From NCBI GenBank assembly GCA_009377795.1, contig WHTJ01000003.1:44701-108700 (forward strand): a stretch of DNA of 64,000 nucleotides. The letters run 5' to 3'. A program made the translations under genes and the position numbers. The notes beneath the pieces are model-generated. The model was given only the letters and a program-made list of their open reading frames with translations. It was not told the DNA's origin and did not search any database. This document shows positions 33,153-42,593 of the stretch, one piece after another; positions within the stretch are counted from its first letter, which is position 1; every line of letters starts with the position of its first letter. The DNA is from Propionibacteriales bacterium (GTDB lineage: Bacteria > Actinomycetota > Actinomycetes > Propionibacteriales > Nocardioidaceae).

Positions 33153-34055
33153 CTAGTGCGGAAGGGGCACCGCCGCTTCGTGCATGCCGGCCAGCAGATC
33201 TCCGTGATCGGCCAGTCGTGTTACCACGGTATCGGGTGCGAACACCAAGTCCGCGGGCGAGCGGGCGGATTCCACCTCCTCCCACGTCAGCGGAGTGGAC
33301 ACCTGCGGTCTGGCCGTTCCGCGCAGGGAGTACGGCGCGATGGTGGTCTTGGCCGGGTTGTTCTGGCTCCAGTCGATGTACACCTTGCCCCGCCGCTGTT
33401 GCTTGGCCATGGTGGCCACGATCAGGTCGCCGTACTCCCGGCTCAGGTCCGCCGCGAGCCGCTTGGCGTACTGCGAGGCGCGCTCGCCGCTGGTGGGCCG
33501 CATCGGGACGTACAGCTGCGCACCCTTGTTCCCGGAGGTCTTCGGCCAGGCCTCCATGCCGTCGTCGGCCAGCCGCTCCCGGAGCAGCCGGGCCACCCGG
33601 CAGCACTCGATGATGGTGGCCGGCGGTCCCGGGTCGAGGTCGAAGACCAGCAGATCGCTGTCCCGGATGCCGCCTCGCGGCCCGATCGTCCACTGGGGTA
33701 CGTGGAGCTCGAGCGCCGCCAGGTTGGCCAGCCACACCAGGGTGGGCAGGTCGTCCACGACGACGTACTCCACGCCGTCGTCGCCGTGCTCCTCGATGAG
33801 GACGGTCCGGACCCAGTCCGGTGTGCCCCGGGGTGCGTTCTTCTCGAAGAACGGCGTCGCCTCGACGCCGTCCGGCCACCGCTTGCGGGTCAAGATCCGG
33901 TCCCGGAGATGCGCGAGCAACGGGTCCGCGATGCTCGCGTAGTAGTCGATGACCTCGCCCTTGGTGAAACCCGTCTCGGGATACATCACCTTGTCGAGGT
34001 TGCTCAACGAGAGCGTCGTGCCCGCGACGTCGACGCGTACCTTCGGCTCGGCCAC
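33153..34055 (-). CDS. LigD-type primase-polymerase domain protein (NHEJ)
   Basis: The 300-aa protein is a stand-alone LigD PolDom. LSNLDKVMYPETGFTKGEVI at the N-terminus, the catalytic pair in LLVFDLDPG (D-x-D), KTSGNKGAQLYVPM, and DWSQNNPAKTTIAPYSLRG at the C-terminus are the known motifs of archaeo-eukaryotic primase-like NHEJ polymerases. Such enzymes fill gaps with ribonucleotides during end joining with Ku and LigD. The ligase and nuclease modules are absent and no Ku gene lies in the window. Confidence 0.92.
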   Translation of the reverse strand: MAEPKVRVDVAGTTLSLSNLDKVMYPETGFTKGEVIDYYASIADPLLAHLRDRILTRKRWPDGVEATPFFEKNAPRGTPDWVRTVLIEEHGDDGVEYVVVDDLPTLVWLANLAALELHVPQWTIGPRGGIRDSDLLVFDLDPGPPATIIECCRVARLLRERLADDGMEAWPKTSGNKGAQLYVPMRPTSGERASQYAKRLAADLSREYGDLIVATMAKQQRRGKVYIDWSQNNPAKTTIAPYSLRGTARPQVSTPLTWEEVESARSPADLVFAPDTVVTRLADHGDLLAGMHEAAVPLPH

Positions 34056-34097
34056 GCCCTCAGCCTAGGCCGAGAGCGTGGCCGGGCCGGCCTCGTA

Positions 34098-36398
34098 TCA
34101 GCGGAAGTTGACCTGGACGTCGAGCACGTTGCCGTCGTCCGAGCTCTGGAGCACGGTGGCCCGCACGCCCTCGCCCGCGGTGAAGACAGAGTTCCACGGG
34201 TTGGACGCGTTCCAGTAGCGCCGCTTGACCGAGTCGTCGAACGTCGGGATGGCGTTGTGTGCGGGGACGTCCACGGGGGTGCCGTTGTTGTGGAACATCA
34301 CCGGGTCGGTGGCCTCCAGGCCGAACGTCGCGTCGAACGGCTGCCGCCGGTTGCCCAGCAGGGTGCCGCCGGGGAACCTGATCGGCTTCGGCCGGGCGTC
34401 GAACGGCAGGACCAGGCCGTGGCCTGGGTGCACACGCGTGTTGTTGTCCTCGTAGGCGTGGTTGACGTACCAGACCAGCATGCCGTTCTGGTACGGGAAG
34501 CGCTCGACCCAGTTCGGTCGCGAATCCAGCCAGCCGAAGTTGTACGGACCCGACCGCAGTGTGGTGTCGTAGTCGACGTAGCTGCGGTTCTCCAGCAGGT
34601 AGTAACGCGGAGCCGTCCTCCGCACGGTGCCGGTCATGCGCGTCCAGCCGTCGGCGGTCCACTCGGATTCGTCGGACTCGACGTCGTCGGACCAGACCTG
34701 TTCGCCGTCGACGGTGAGCGCCAGGTCGTCGAGGAACGGGCCGTCGTGATGCACGCCGCCGTCGGTCTGGTAGCGGAACCGGAACTCGACGCTCTGGCCG
34801 GCGTACTCACTGAGGTCGTACCTCAGCTGCTCCCAGTCGCCGCTGCTCGAACCGTCGAGCGGCTCGCCGACCTGCTCCCAGGTCTCGCCATCGGTCGACA
34901 CCTCGGCGTACAGGAAGTCGTAGCCCTCTTCGATGTCGTACCAGGCTCCGGTCGAGAGCTTCGCCGACCCCGTGGCGCCGGTGAGGTCCAGCCGACGGGA
35001 CAGCGTGACGTTCAGGTTGTCGGCGCTGCCGCCCCACCACTCGTACTCGCCGGACTGCGGCTGGTTGTAGTCGTTGACGACCTCCTGGTCCGGAAGGGTC
35101 ACCACGACCGCCTGCGGGTTGCCTGTGTGCCTCGCGGCCGGTCCGAGCGTGGTACGGGTGTCGATGCCGTTCGGCACCACCTCGAAGTCGAGCCAGCCGA
35201 GCTGGAACTTCTCCCACGGACCCATGTAGCCAGGCTTCGAGCCGATGTCGTCGAACCCGTCGTTCAGCCAGGAGCCGGCGCTCATCAGCGTCCAGAAGCC
35301 GGTGCCGTTGTCGCCGCCCGCGGTGTCGTACAGGTCCGGCAGCCCGAGGTCGTGGCCGAACTCGTGGGTGAGGACGCCAAGGCCGCCGTTCTCCGGCTCG
35401 GTCGTGTAGTCGCCCAGCCAGAGTCCGGTGTCGCCGATCGGGGTGCCGCCGAGCTTGTTGCCCTCGGGGCCGGTCCGGCCGATGTCGTCGGAGTTGACGT
35501 ACCACCGGTGCGACCAGATGGCGTCCTGGCCCTGCGCGCCGCCGCCGGCCTCCTCGCCTTCACCGGCGTGGATGGCCTGGAAGTGGTCGATGTAGCCGTC
35601 GGGTTCGTCGAAGTCGCCGTCGTTGTCGTGGTCGTAGCGGTCCCAGGCGTCGAACTGGGAGAGGTAGTCCACGATCTCGGCCCCGGTCTTGCCCTGGGCC
35701 AGCTGGTCCTCGTACCAGGCGGTCGCGGTGTCCTCGACGAACGGCCAGTAGGTGGACTGGCCGGTGTCATCCTTGTTCGACCCGTAGCGGGCCTCGTTGG
35801 ACGGCACCTGGACCCAGTCGCTGACGTCGCCCTTCGCCAGGAACGCGCCCTGCGACTGGTCGAGGTAGAAGTTCTTGAACGACTCGCCGTCGCCGAACAT
35901 CAGATCCTGGTAGTGGGCCCGGTCGAAGTTCGGCCGCCACAGGGTGGCGTTGTCGTCGGTCGCGTTGCCGTCCCAGTTGCGGTCGGGCATCTCGATCTCG
36001 TTGTGCAGGGGGCCCGGGTCGCCGCCGTACGTCGGGTTCGCCCGGTCGCCGAACTCCACGAGGATGGTGAAGATCGACTCCTCGCGAGTGGCGTCGTACT
36101 GGACGAACTCGCCGTCGCCCGTGCTGAGCACCTCGGACCCGCCGCGGGTCCGGATCTGGGTCCGGCCCTTGATCAGCCGGTTGATCGCCTTCTCCCGCAG
36201 CCTTGCCTGCCGCTCGGCCAGGGGGTTGGGGAGGTTGTCTCCGATGTGGGCTTTGACCTCGCCGGAGTCGGTCTTGTCCTCCTGGGCGGGCGGTACGCCG
36301 CCGTCGCGGGATGCGGCGATGGCCGTCGTGGGCACCGTGGCGGCGGCCAACGCTAGGGCCGCCAGGCCCCCAGTGACGCTCCAGGTGCGTCGTCTCAC
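34098..36398 (-). CDS. secreted immune-inhibitor-A-type M6 metalloprotease
   Basis: The GTG at 36398 follows AGGAGGA three nt upstream, so the 766-aa form MRRRTWSVTGGLAALALAAA with a signal peptide is preferred over ATG 36470. A propeptide region with PLAERQARLREKAI precedes the catalytic domain. The zinc motif HEFGHDLGLPD is at 345-355, and FWTLMSAGSW follows as the Met-turn-like segment. DHDNDGDFDEPDGY is a calcium-binding-type loop. The C-terminal half carries beta-sandwich (MAM/VEG-like) domains. It likely digests host or microbial proteins outside the cell. The gene interrupts the conserved block between TetR and moeZ. Confidence 0.93.
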   Translation of the reverse strand: MRRRTWSVTGGLAALALAAATVPTTAIAASRDGGVPPAQEDKTDSGEVKAHIGDNLPNPLAERQARLREKAINRLIKGRTQIRTRGGSEVLSTGDGEFVQYDATREESIFTILVEFGDRANPTYGGDPGPLHNEIEMPDRNWDGNATDDNATLWRPNFDRAHYQDLMFGDGESFKNFYLDQSQGAFLAKGDVSDWVQVPSNEARYGSNKDDTGQSTYWPFVEDTATAWYEDQLAQGKTGAEIVDYLSQFDAWDRYDHDNDGDFDEPDGYIDHFQAIHAGEGEEAGGGAQGQDAIWSHRWYVNSDDIGRTGPEGNKLGGTPIGDTGLWLGDYTTEPENGGLGVLTHEFGHDLGLPDLYDTAGGDNGTGFWTLMSAGSWLNDGFDDIGSKPGYMGPWEKFQLGWLDFEVVPNGIDTRTTLGPAARHTGNPQAVVVTLPDQEVVNDYNQPQSGEYEWWGGSADNLNVTLSRRLDLTGATGSAKLSTGAWYDIEEGYDFLYAEVSTDGETWEQVGEPLDGSSSGDWEQLRYDLSEYAGQSVEFRFRYQTDGGVHHDGPFLDDLALTVDGEQVWSDDVESDESEWTADGWTRMTGTVRRTAPRYYLLENRSYVDYDTTLRSGPYNFGWLDSRPNWVERFPYQNGMLVWYVNHAYEDNNTRVHPGHGLVLPFDARPKPIRFPGGTLLGNRRQPFDATFGLEATDPVMFHNNGTPVDVPAHNAIPTFDDSVKRRYWNASNPWNSVFTAGEGVRATVLQSSDDGNVLDVQVNFR

Positions 36399-36680
36399 GG
36401 GTCCTCCTGGGATGAAGTTCGACGATGAGCCGATGACGTCGGACCCGACTTGCGACGGGCCGACGCACAAACGCCGGACGTGCGAGACGCCGGCGACATC
36501 CGTTGCACCCTGCCACAGCCCGCGTGGCGTGTCGAGGCCAACACGAAGAGTTACTGATTACGGATCGTAGTCGGTCGGGTCGGGCGCCATATGATGGACC
36601 CGCGTACGGCGCCGGGGAACATGACGGCGATGATGGGAGTTGTGCTGAGGGCACACCCCGATGCTTTGGAGGATGATTCC

Positions 36681-37871
36681 GTGTCCCTGCCCGCTCTTGT
36701 AGAGCCCGCCGCCGAGCTCACGGTGGACGAGGTGCGCCGGTACAGCCGGCACCTGATCATCCCCGACGTCGGGATGACCGGGCAGAAGCGGCTCAAGAAC
36801 GCGCGCGTGCTGGTGATCGGAGCCGGTGGGCTCGGCAGCCCCGCGCTGCTCTATCTCGCGGCCGCGGGGGTCGGCACGCTGGGAGTCGTCGACTTCGACG
36901 AGGTGGACGAGTCGAACCTGCAGCGCCAGATCATCCACGGTCAGGGCGACATCGGGAAGTCGAAGGCGGAGTCGGCCCGCGAGTCGGTCGCGGAGGTCAA
37001 CCCGCACGTCGAGGTGATCGTCCACAAGGAGCGGCTCGACAACGGCAACGTGATGGAGATCTTCGCCGACTACGACCTGATCGTCGACGGCACGGACAAT
37101 TTCGCGACCCGCTACATGGTCAACGACGCCGCGGTGCTGCTCGGCAAGCCGTACGTGTGGGGGTCGATCTTCCGGTTCGACGGCCAGGCGAGTGTCTTCT
37201 GGGCCGAACACGGTCCCTGCTACCGCTGCCTCTACCCGGAGCCGCCACCGCCGGGGATGGTCCCGTCCTGCGCCGAGGGCGGCGTGCTCGGCGTGCTCTG
37301 CGCGTCGATCGGGTCGGTCCAGGTGACGGAGGCGATCAAGCTGATCACCGGGATCGGCGAGCCCCTGCTCGGCAGGCTCCAGGTGTACGACGCCCTCGAG
37401 ATGGGCTGGCGGCAGCTGTCCGTACGCAAGGACCCGAACTGCGCGATCTGCGGGGAGAACCCGACGGTCACCGAGCTGATCGACTACGAGGAGTTCTGCG
37501 GGGCGATCTCCGACGAGGCCGCCGAGGCCGTGGTCGACTCCACGATCTCGGTGACCCAGCTCAGCGACTGGCTGAAGCAGCGCGAGCAGGGCGAGCGGGA
37601 CTTCGTGCTGGTCGACGTGCGGGAGCCGAATGAGCGCGAGATCAACCTGATCCCGGAGTCGGTGCTGATCCCGAAGGACGAGTTCCTGACCGGCGAGGCG
37701 CTCGGCCGGCTGCCTCAGGACATGCCGGCGGTCTTCTACTGCAAGGTGGGCGGCCGGTCGGCCGAGGTGCTCGCGGTGGCGAAGGGCGCCGGGTTCTCCG
37801 ACGCCGTCCATGTCGCGGGCGGCGTGTCGGCATGGGTCAACCAGGTGGATCCCTCGCAGCCGGCGTACTGA
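36681..37871 (+). CDS. moeZ: MoeZ-type adenylyltransferase/sulfurtransferase (ThiF-rhodanese)
   Basis: The GTG at 36681 follows GGAGG eight nt upstream; the 396-aa form begins MSLPALVEPAAELTVDEVRR. The ThiF/E1 domain (about 20-250) has VLVIGAGGLGSP, a Zn pair CYRC with later CAIC, and DGTDNFATRY. The C-terminal rhodanese domain (about 285-390) has the active Cys in FYCKVGGRSAE. MoeZ activates sulfur-carrier proteins (MoaD, CysO, others) by adenylation and thiocarboxylation. A moaE gene in this window (58339) is a possible pathway partner. Divergent from the M6 protease across a 282-bp gap that shows no other gene. Confidence 0.95.
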   Translation: MSLPALVEPAAELTVDEVRRYSRHLIIPDVGMTGQKRLKNARVLVIGAGGLGSPALLYLAAAGVGTLGVVDFDEVDESNLQRQIIHGQGDIGKSKAESARESVAEVNPHVEVIVHKERLDNGNVMEIFADYDLIVDGTDNFATRYMVNDAAVLLGKPYVWGSIFRFDGQASVFWAEHGPCYRCLYPEPPPPGMVPSCAEGGVLGVLCASIGSVQVTEAIKLITGIGEPLLGRLQVYDALEMGWRQLSVRKDPNCAICGENPTVTELIDYEEFCGAISDEAAEAVVDSTISVTQLSDWLKQREQGERDFVLVDVREPNEREINLIPESVLIPKDEFLTGEALGRLPQDMPAVFYCKVGGRSAEVLAVAKGAGFSDAVHVAGGVSAWVNQVDPSQPAY

Positions 37872-38013
37872 CGAACCGGCCGGCATACCTTACCCTGGAG
37901 TATCACGAACGGTTGCCGGCCGCATACGGATTGTCACGTTTGTCGGGGTATGCGTGACTCCAGCCGGGGTGCCTTCGTTGAACTCGGGGACCACACCGAG
38001 CAGGAGGGATTCC

Positions 38014-38874
38014 ATGTCAGTTCGTTCTTGGCGCGCTCTGGCCTCCATGGCATCCGCGGTCGTAATGACCGCCGCAGCCGCATCCAGTACGACCGCATCC
38101 GCCGCCACCGACTGGGCGCCGGCCGCGGACGCGACCATCCATCCCGGCGTGCAGATGTACACCGAGGGTGCGCAGTGCACCGGCAACTTCGTGTTCACCG
38201 ACAACAGCGGGGCCGTGTACGTCGGCTACGCCGCGCACTGCGCGGGCACCGGCGGTGCGACCGAGACCAACGGGTGCGACTCCGGCTCGTTGCCGCTCGG
38301 CACTGACGTGGAGTTCGTCCAGAACGGCAGCCTGATCACCGCCGGCGAGACCGTCGGCACCGGCGAGCTGGCATACAGCTCCTGGCTGACGATGCAGGGC
38401 CGCGGCGAGTCCGACGACAACACGTGCTCCTTCAACGACTTCGCGTTGGTGAAGGTCGATCCGGGGTTCGTCGGGGACGTCAACCCCTCCGTGCCGTTCT
38501 GGGGCGGACCGGTCGGCCTGGACACCGACGGCACCACGAGCGGGGAGCGGGTGTACAGCTTCGGCAACTCCTCACTGCGCGGCGGGATCGAGCAGCTGTC
38601 GCCGAAGACCGGCATCAGCCTCGGCTCGGACGGCGACGGCTGGACCCACCCGGTCTACACCGCCAGCCCGGGTATCCCCGGTGACTCGGGGAGCGGCTTC
38701 ATGAGTGCCGACGGCGAGGCGGTCGGCGTGCTCGCCACGCTGCAAATCGCACCGCTGGTCGGGTCGAACGGCGTCGGAGACCTCGCCCACGAGCTCGCGT
38801 ACGCGCAGGCCAACTCCGGTCTGAGCGGGCTGCGGCTGGTCCCGGGTACGGAGCCGTTCTCCCCGATCCTCTGA
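38014..38874 (+). CDS. secreted trypsin-like serine protease
   Basis: The ATG at 38014 follows AGGAGGGA. The 286-aa product has a Tat/Sec-like signal (MSVRSWRALASMASAVVMTA...). The catalytic triad is visible: His in GYAAHCAGT, Asp in FNDFALVKVD and Ser in GIPGDSGSGF. Several Cys pairs are present. It is a chymotrypsin-fold exoprotease of unknown target. A strong hairpin terminator lies 20 nt past the stop. It sits between moeZ and the alkyltransferase-like gene and is not part of the conserved block. Confidence 0.92.
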   Translation: MSVRSWRALASMASAVVMTAAAASSTTASAATDWAPAADATIHPGVQMYTEGAQCTGNFVFTDNSGAVYVGYAAHCAGTGGATETNGCDSGSLPLGTDVEFVQNGSLITAGETVGTGELAYSSWLTMQGRGESDDNTCSFNDFALVKVDPGFVGDVNPSVPFWGGPVGLDTDGTTSGERVYSFGNSSLRGGIEQLSPKTGISLGSDGDGWTHPVYTASPGIPGDSGSGFMSADGEAVGVLATLQIAPLVGSNGVGDLAHELAYAQANSGLSGLRLVPGTEPFSPIL

Positions 38875-38893
38875 CCGGTGTCCCCGGACTCCC

Positions 38894-38926
38894 GGCGTAC
38901 CCGCCCGGACCTCGGGCGGGTACGCC
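38894..38926 (+). terminator. hairpin terminator after the serine protease gene
   Basis: A perfect 14-bp stem (38894-38907 with 38913-38926) and a 5-nt loop begin 20 nt after the stop. There is no T-run, but this is common in actinobacteria. It argues against the GTG at 38878 as the start of the next gene, since the stem would fall inside the coding region. Confidence 0.75.
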
Positions 38927-38937
38927 AGACTGAGGAC

Positions 38938-39267
38938 GTGGATCGGGAGGCGTACGTCGAGGCGGTGCTGCGCGTCGTGGAGCGGATCCCGCCCGGGCGG
39001 GTCATGAGCTACGGCGCGATCGCCGATCTGCTCGGGCAGGGTGGCCCGCGGCAGGTCGGGACCGTGATGGCGCGGTACGGCGGCCCGGTCCCGTGGTGGC
39101 GGGTCGTCCGGGCCGACGGCAGCCTGCCGCGCTCGCACGGGCAGCGGGCGCTCGCGCACTATCGGGCCGAGGGTACGCCGACCCGGGACGGGCCCGGCGG
39201 GGTGCGCGTGGACATGCGCTCGGCCCACTGGTTCCCCGCGTCGCATCCGGTCGACCTGTCGGAGTGA
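38938..39267 (+). CDS. alkyltransferase-like (ATL/MGMT-fold) protein without the acceptor Cys
   Basis: From GTG 38938 the product is 109 aa: MDREAYVEAVLRVVERIPPG, then GRVMSYGAIADLLGQGGPRQ, the MGMT-fold DNA-binding helices. Where true alkyltransferases have PCHRV, this protein has PWWRVV, so the acceptor cysteine is Trp. ATL proteins bind alkylated guanine and hand it to nucleotide-excision repair. A gene of this type lies upstream of adnA in mycobacteria as well. The frame from 38878 overlaps a terminator and is rejected. Confidence 0.85.
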   Translation: MDREAYVEAVLRVVERIPPGRVMSYGAIADLLGQGGPRQVGTVMARYGGPVPWWRVVRADGSLPRSHGQRALAHYRAEGTPTRDGPGGVRVDMRSAHWFPASHPVDLSE

Positions 39268-39308
39268 TCTGATGGGATGGCCGGTATGTCGACGAGTTCG
39301 GTGATCGC

Positions 39309-42300
39309 GTGTCCGAGACCCACGTGACGTACACGCTGGTGCCCGGCACCCGCCGGACGGTGCGCCCGCTCGCGCTCGATCCGAGCCAGCGGGCGGTGGT
39401 CGAACACCGCGGCGGGCCGCTTCTCGTGCTGGCCGGACCCGGAACCGGCAAGACCAGCACGCTGGTCGAGGCGGTGGTCGACCGGATCGACAACCGCGGC
39501 CTGTCGCCCGCGGAGGTGCTCGTGCTGACCTTCAGCCGCAAGGCCGCCGAGGAGCTCCGGGACCGGATCGCCGGGCGGCTCAACCGTACGGTCGCCACCC
39601 CGTTGAGCTCGACGTTCCATTCCTTCTGTTATTCGCTGGTACGGCGGTTCCAGCCCGCCGACGTGTTCACCCATCCGCTGCAGCTGCTCTCCGCCCCCGA
39701 GCAGGACGTCCGGATCCGCGAGCTGCTCGCGGGTGGGCCGGACACCGGCAAGGTCGGATGGCCGTCGAGCCTCGAGCAGGCGCTGCGCACGCGGGGCTTC
39801 GCCGAGCAGCTGCGCACCGCGCTCGCCCGGGCCCGCGAGCTCTCGCTCGACCCGGTAGACCTCCAGCGGATCGCGGACTCAGGTGCGCTTCCCGAGTGGA
39901 GTGCGGTCGCGGAGTTCTTCGAGGAGTACCTCGACGTACTCGATGCGCAGAACCACATCGACTACGCCGAGCTGGTGCACCGGGCGGTCCGGCTCACGGA
40001 GGATCCCGACGTCCGGCGGCAGCTGCGGGAGGAGTTCCGGGCGATTTTCGTGGACGAGTACCAAGACACCGATCCCGCGCAGGTGCGGCTGCTGCAAGCG
40101 CTCGGCGGTGACGGGCGCGACCTGGTGGTGGTCGGCGACCCCGACCAGTCGATCTACGGTTTCCGGGGCGCGGACGTACGCGGGATCCTCCGGTTCCCGC
40201 GGGAGTTCAGGACTCGCTCCGGCGACCCGGCCCCGGTTCTCCCGCTCCGCACCACCCGCCGGTTCGGGCCGCGACTGCTCACCGCCTCGCGCCGGGTCGC
40301 AGCCGGGCTCGGTGTCTCCGGCGGCATCGAGCCGGCGGCCTTCGAAGCCTTCCGCACCCCGCGGTCCGAGGGCTGTCCGTACGGCGCCGGAAGGGTGGAC
40401 GCGCTCACGTTCACATCCTCCGGGGCCGAGCTCGCGCACCTCGCCGACCTGCTCCGGCGGGCCCACCTCGAGGACGGCATCCCGTGGACGGAGATGGCCG
40501 TGCTCGTGCGCTCCGGTCTGCGCAGCATCCCGCCGCTCCGGCGGGCCCTGGTCGGGGCCGGGGTGCCGGTCGAGGTCGCCACCGACGAGGTACCGCTGAG
40601 GCAGGAGCCCGCGGTCCAGCCGTTGCTCCTGGGGCTGCGGGTCGCGGCCCATCCGGACTCGCTCGATCCCGAGGTGGCGCAGGGGCTGCTGATGTCGCCG
40701 CTCGGCGGCATGGACGCGACCGCGGTACGCCGTCTGGCCCGGCGGCTGCGCGACGAGGACCGCGAGGCGAACCGCGGCGAGCGGCTTCCGCGACCCTCCG
40801 GTGAGCTGCTCGCCGCCTCGCTGCGCGATCCGGTCGCGCTCGAGCTGCTCGGGGACTGGGCGCGGCCCGCCGCCCGGCTCGCGCGGCTGCTGTCCGCCGC
40901 TCGGGAGCAGGTCGGGGCCGGCGAGCCTCCCGAGCAGGTGTTGTGGACGTTGTGGTCGGGCACTCCGTGGATGCGGCGGCTGAGGTCTGCGGTGGACCGT
41001 GGCGGCGCGGCGGCCCGAGCCGCGCATCGCGACCTCGACGCGGTGTGCGCGCTGTTCGAGACCGCCGCGCGGGCCGAGGAGCGCAGTGAGCACCGCGGGG
41101 TCGCGGTCTTCCTCGCCGAGATCGAGGGCCAGCGGATACCCGCCGACACGCTCGCCGACCGGGGGGTGCGTACCGGCGCGGTCCGGCTCCTGACCGCCCA
41201 CCGATCCAAGGGCCTGGAGTGGCGGCTGGTCGTGGTGGCCGGCGTGCAGGAGGGCGCCTGGCCGGATCTGCGGCACCGCGGGTCGCTGCTGCAGGCGGAC
41301 CGGCTGAGTCCGGAGGGTCTCGTACCGCCGCTGCCCACCGCGCAGCTGCTGGCCGAGGAGCGCAGGCTGTTCTACGTCGCGGTGACGCGGGCCCGGGAGC
41401 GGCTGGTCGTGACCGCCGTGCAGTCGCCGGACGCCGAGGGCGAGCAGCCGTCGCGGCTGGTGTCCGATCTCGGGGTGACCGTGACCTCGGTCTCCGGTCC
41501 GCCCAGGCGTCCGCTGTCGCTCGGAGGCGTCGTGGGTGCGTTGCGTCGTACCGCCGGAGACCCGGCCGCGTCCCCCGCGCTCCGGAGGGCGGCCGCGGCC
41601 CGGCTCGCCCGGCTGGCCGCCGAGCACATCGGTGAGGAGCCGGTGGTGCCGTACGCCGACCCGGCGACGTGGTGGGGGATCCTCCCGCCGACCGCGGCCG
41701 AGGTGCCGGTGCGGCCGGTGGACGAGCCGCTCGCGCTGTCGGGCAGCGCGGTGTCCTCCCTGATGGACTGCCCGCTGCGGTGGTTCCTCGCGCGCGAGGC
41801 CGGTGGTGAGACGGTCAGCTCGACCGCCCAGGGGTTCGGCAAGGTCATCCACGTGCTGGCCGACCAGGTCACGACCGGGCGGGTCGAGGCCGACGCGGAT
41901 GCGCTGTCCGAGCACCTGCAGGCGGTGTGGGACCAACTGCAGTTCAGCGCGCCGTGGGTCGCGGAGCGGGAGCGCGAGACCGCCAAGGAGGCCCTCCGGC
42001 GGTTGGTGGCATGGCACAACGCGCGTCCCGAGCGCACGCCGCGGGCGGCCGAGCACGGCTTCGCGGTGGAGATCCCGGTGGTCCGCGCGGACGGTTCCAC
42101 CGACACCGCCAGGGTCCGCGGCTCGATGGACCGGGTGGAGACCGACGAGCACGGCCGGCTGGTCGTCGTGGACTTCAAGACCGGATCGACGAAGGTCACC
42201 GGCGAGGCGCTCGCCGAGCACCCGCAGCTCGGCGTCTACCAGCTGTCCGTGCAGCACGGCGCAGTCGACGAGCTGGTGGACGGCGACCCGGTGGCCGGGG

Positions 42301-42593
42301 GTGCGGAGCTGGTCCAGCTCCGCCAGCCGGCCGGGACCGGTTCCGCGATGCCGAAGGTGCAGCGGCAGCCCCCGCCCGAGCCGGATGAGCATGAGGAGAC
42401 GGTGGCCGGAAGACAGCTGCGTACGGCGCTGGAGACCGTGCGCTCGGAGACGTTCACCGCCCGGATCAACCCGTACTGCCGGTTCTGCGACTTCCAGCGG
42501 GTGTGCCCGGCCCAGCCCGGCGGCGCCACGGTGTTGTCGCCGGGTGCCGGCACCTCGTCGACGGAGGAGGGGTCCGATGGCCGTCCGGTCTGA
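39309..42593 (+). CDS. adnA: AdnA-like helicase-nuclease (UvrD motor + RecB-type nuclease)
   Basis: The 1094-aa protein has Walker A AGPGTGKTST near residue 43-52, motif Ia LTFSRKAAEELRDRI, motif II FVDEYQDTDP, motif III VVGDPDQSIYGFRGAD and motif V TAHRSKGLEWRLV. The C-terminal nuclease has VVDFKTGSTKV and a Cys tail CRFCDFQRVCP with an earlier Cys in LMDCPLRW, consistent with a 4Fe-4S RecB-type domain. In mycobacteria AdnA and AdnB form a heterodimer that resects double-strand breaks. It overlaps the next gene by 17 nt. GTG 39309 is the first start and GTG/ATG alternatives are weaker. Confidence 0.9.
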   Translation: MSETHVTYTLVPGTRRTVRPLALDPSQRAVVEHRGGPLLVLAGPGTGKTSTLVEAVVDRIDNRGLSPAEVLVLTFSRKAAEELRDRIAGRLNRTVATPLSSTFHSFCYSLVRRFQPADVFTHPLQLLSAPEQDVRIRELLAGGPDTGKVGWPSSLEQALRTRGFAEQLRTALARARELSLDPVDLQRIADSGALPEWSAVAEFFEEYLDVLDAQNHIDYAELVHRAVRLTEDPDVRRQLREEFRAIFVDEYQDTDPAQVRLLQALGGDGRDLVVVGDPDQSIYGFRGADVRGILRFPREFRTRSGDPAPVLPLRTTRRFGPRLLTASRRVAAGLGVSGGIEPAAFEAFRTPRSEGCPYGAGRVDALTFTSSGAELAHLADLLRRAHLEDGIPWTEMAVLVRSGLRSIPPLRRALVGAGVPVEVATDEVPLRQEPAVQPLLLGLRVAAHPDSLDPEVAQGLLMSPLGGMDATAVRRLARRLRDEDREANRGERLPRPSGELLAASLRDPVALELLGDWARPAARLARLLSAAREQVGAGEPPEQVLWTLWSGTPWMRRLRSAVDRGGAAARAAHRDLDAVCALFETAARAEERSEHRGVAVFLAEIEGQRIPADTLADRGVRTGAVRLLTAHRSKGLEWRLVVVAGVQEGAWPDLRHRGSLLQADRLSPEGLVPPLPTAQLLAEERRLFYVAVTRARERLVVTAVQSPDAEGEQPSRLVSDLGVTVTSVSGPPRRPLSLGGVVGALRRTAGDPAASPALRRAAAARLARLAAEHIGEEPVVPYADPATWWGILPPTAAEVPVRPVDEPLALSGSAVSSLMDCPLRWFLAREAGGETVSSTAQGFGKVIHVLADQVTTGRVEADADALSEHLQAVWDQLQFSAPWVAERERETAKEALRRLVAWHNARPERTPRAAEHGFAVEIPVVRADGSTDTARVRGSMDRVETDEHGRLVVVDFKTGSTKVTGEALAEHPQLGVYQLSVQHGAVDELVDGDPVAGGAELVQLRQPAGTGSAMPKVQRQPPPEPDEHEETVAGRQLRTALETVRSETFTARINPYCRFCDFQRVCPAQPGGATVLSPGAGTSSTEEGSDGRPV

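Noticed and set aside
32670..36356. 1228-aa open frame on the plus strand
   Set aside because: It is the high-GC shadow of the LigD-type and M6 protease genes, both on the minus strand with clear motifs. The frame has no domain and is His/Val/Arg-rich, as typical of antisense frames.
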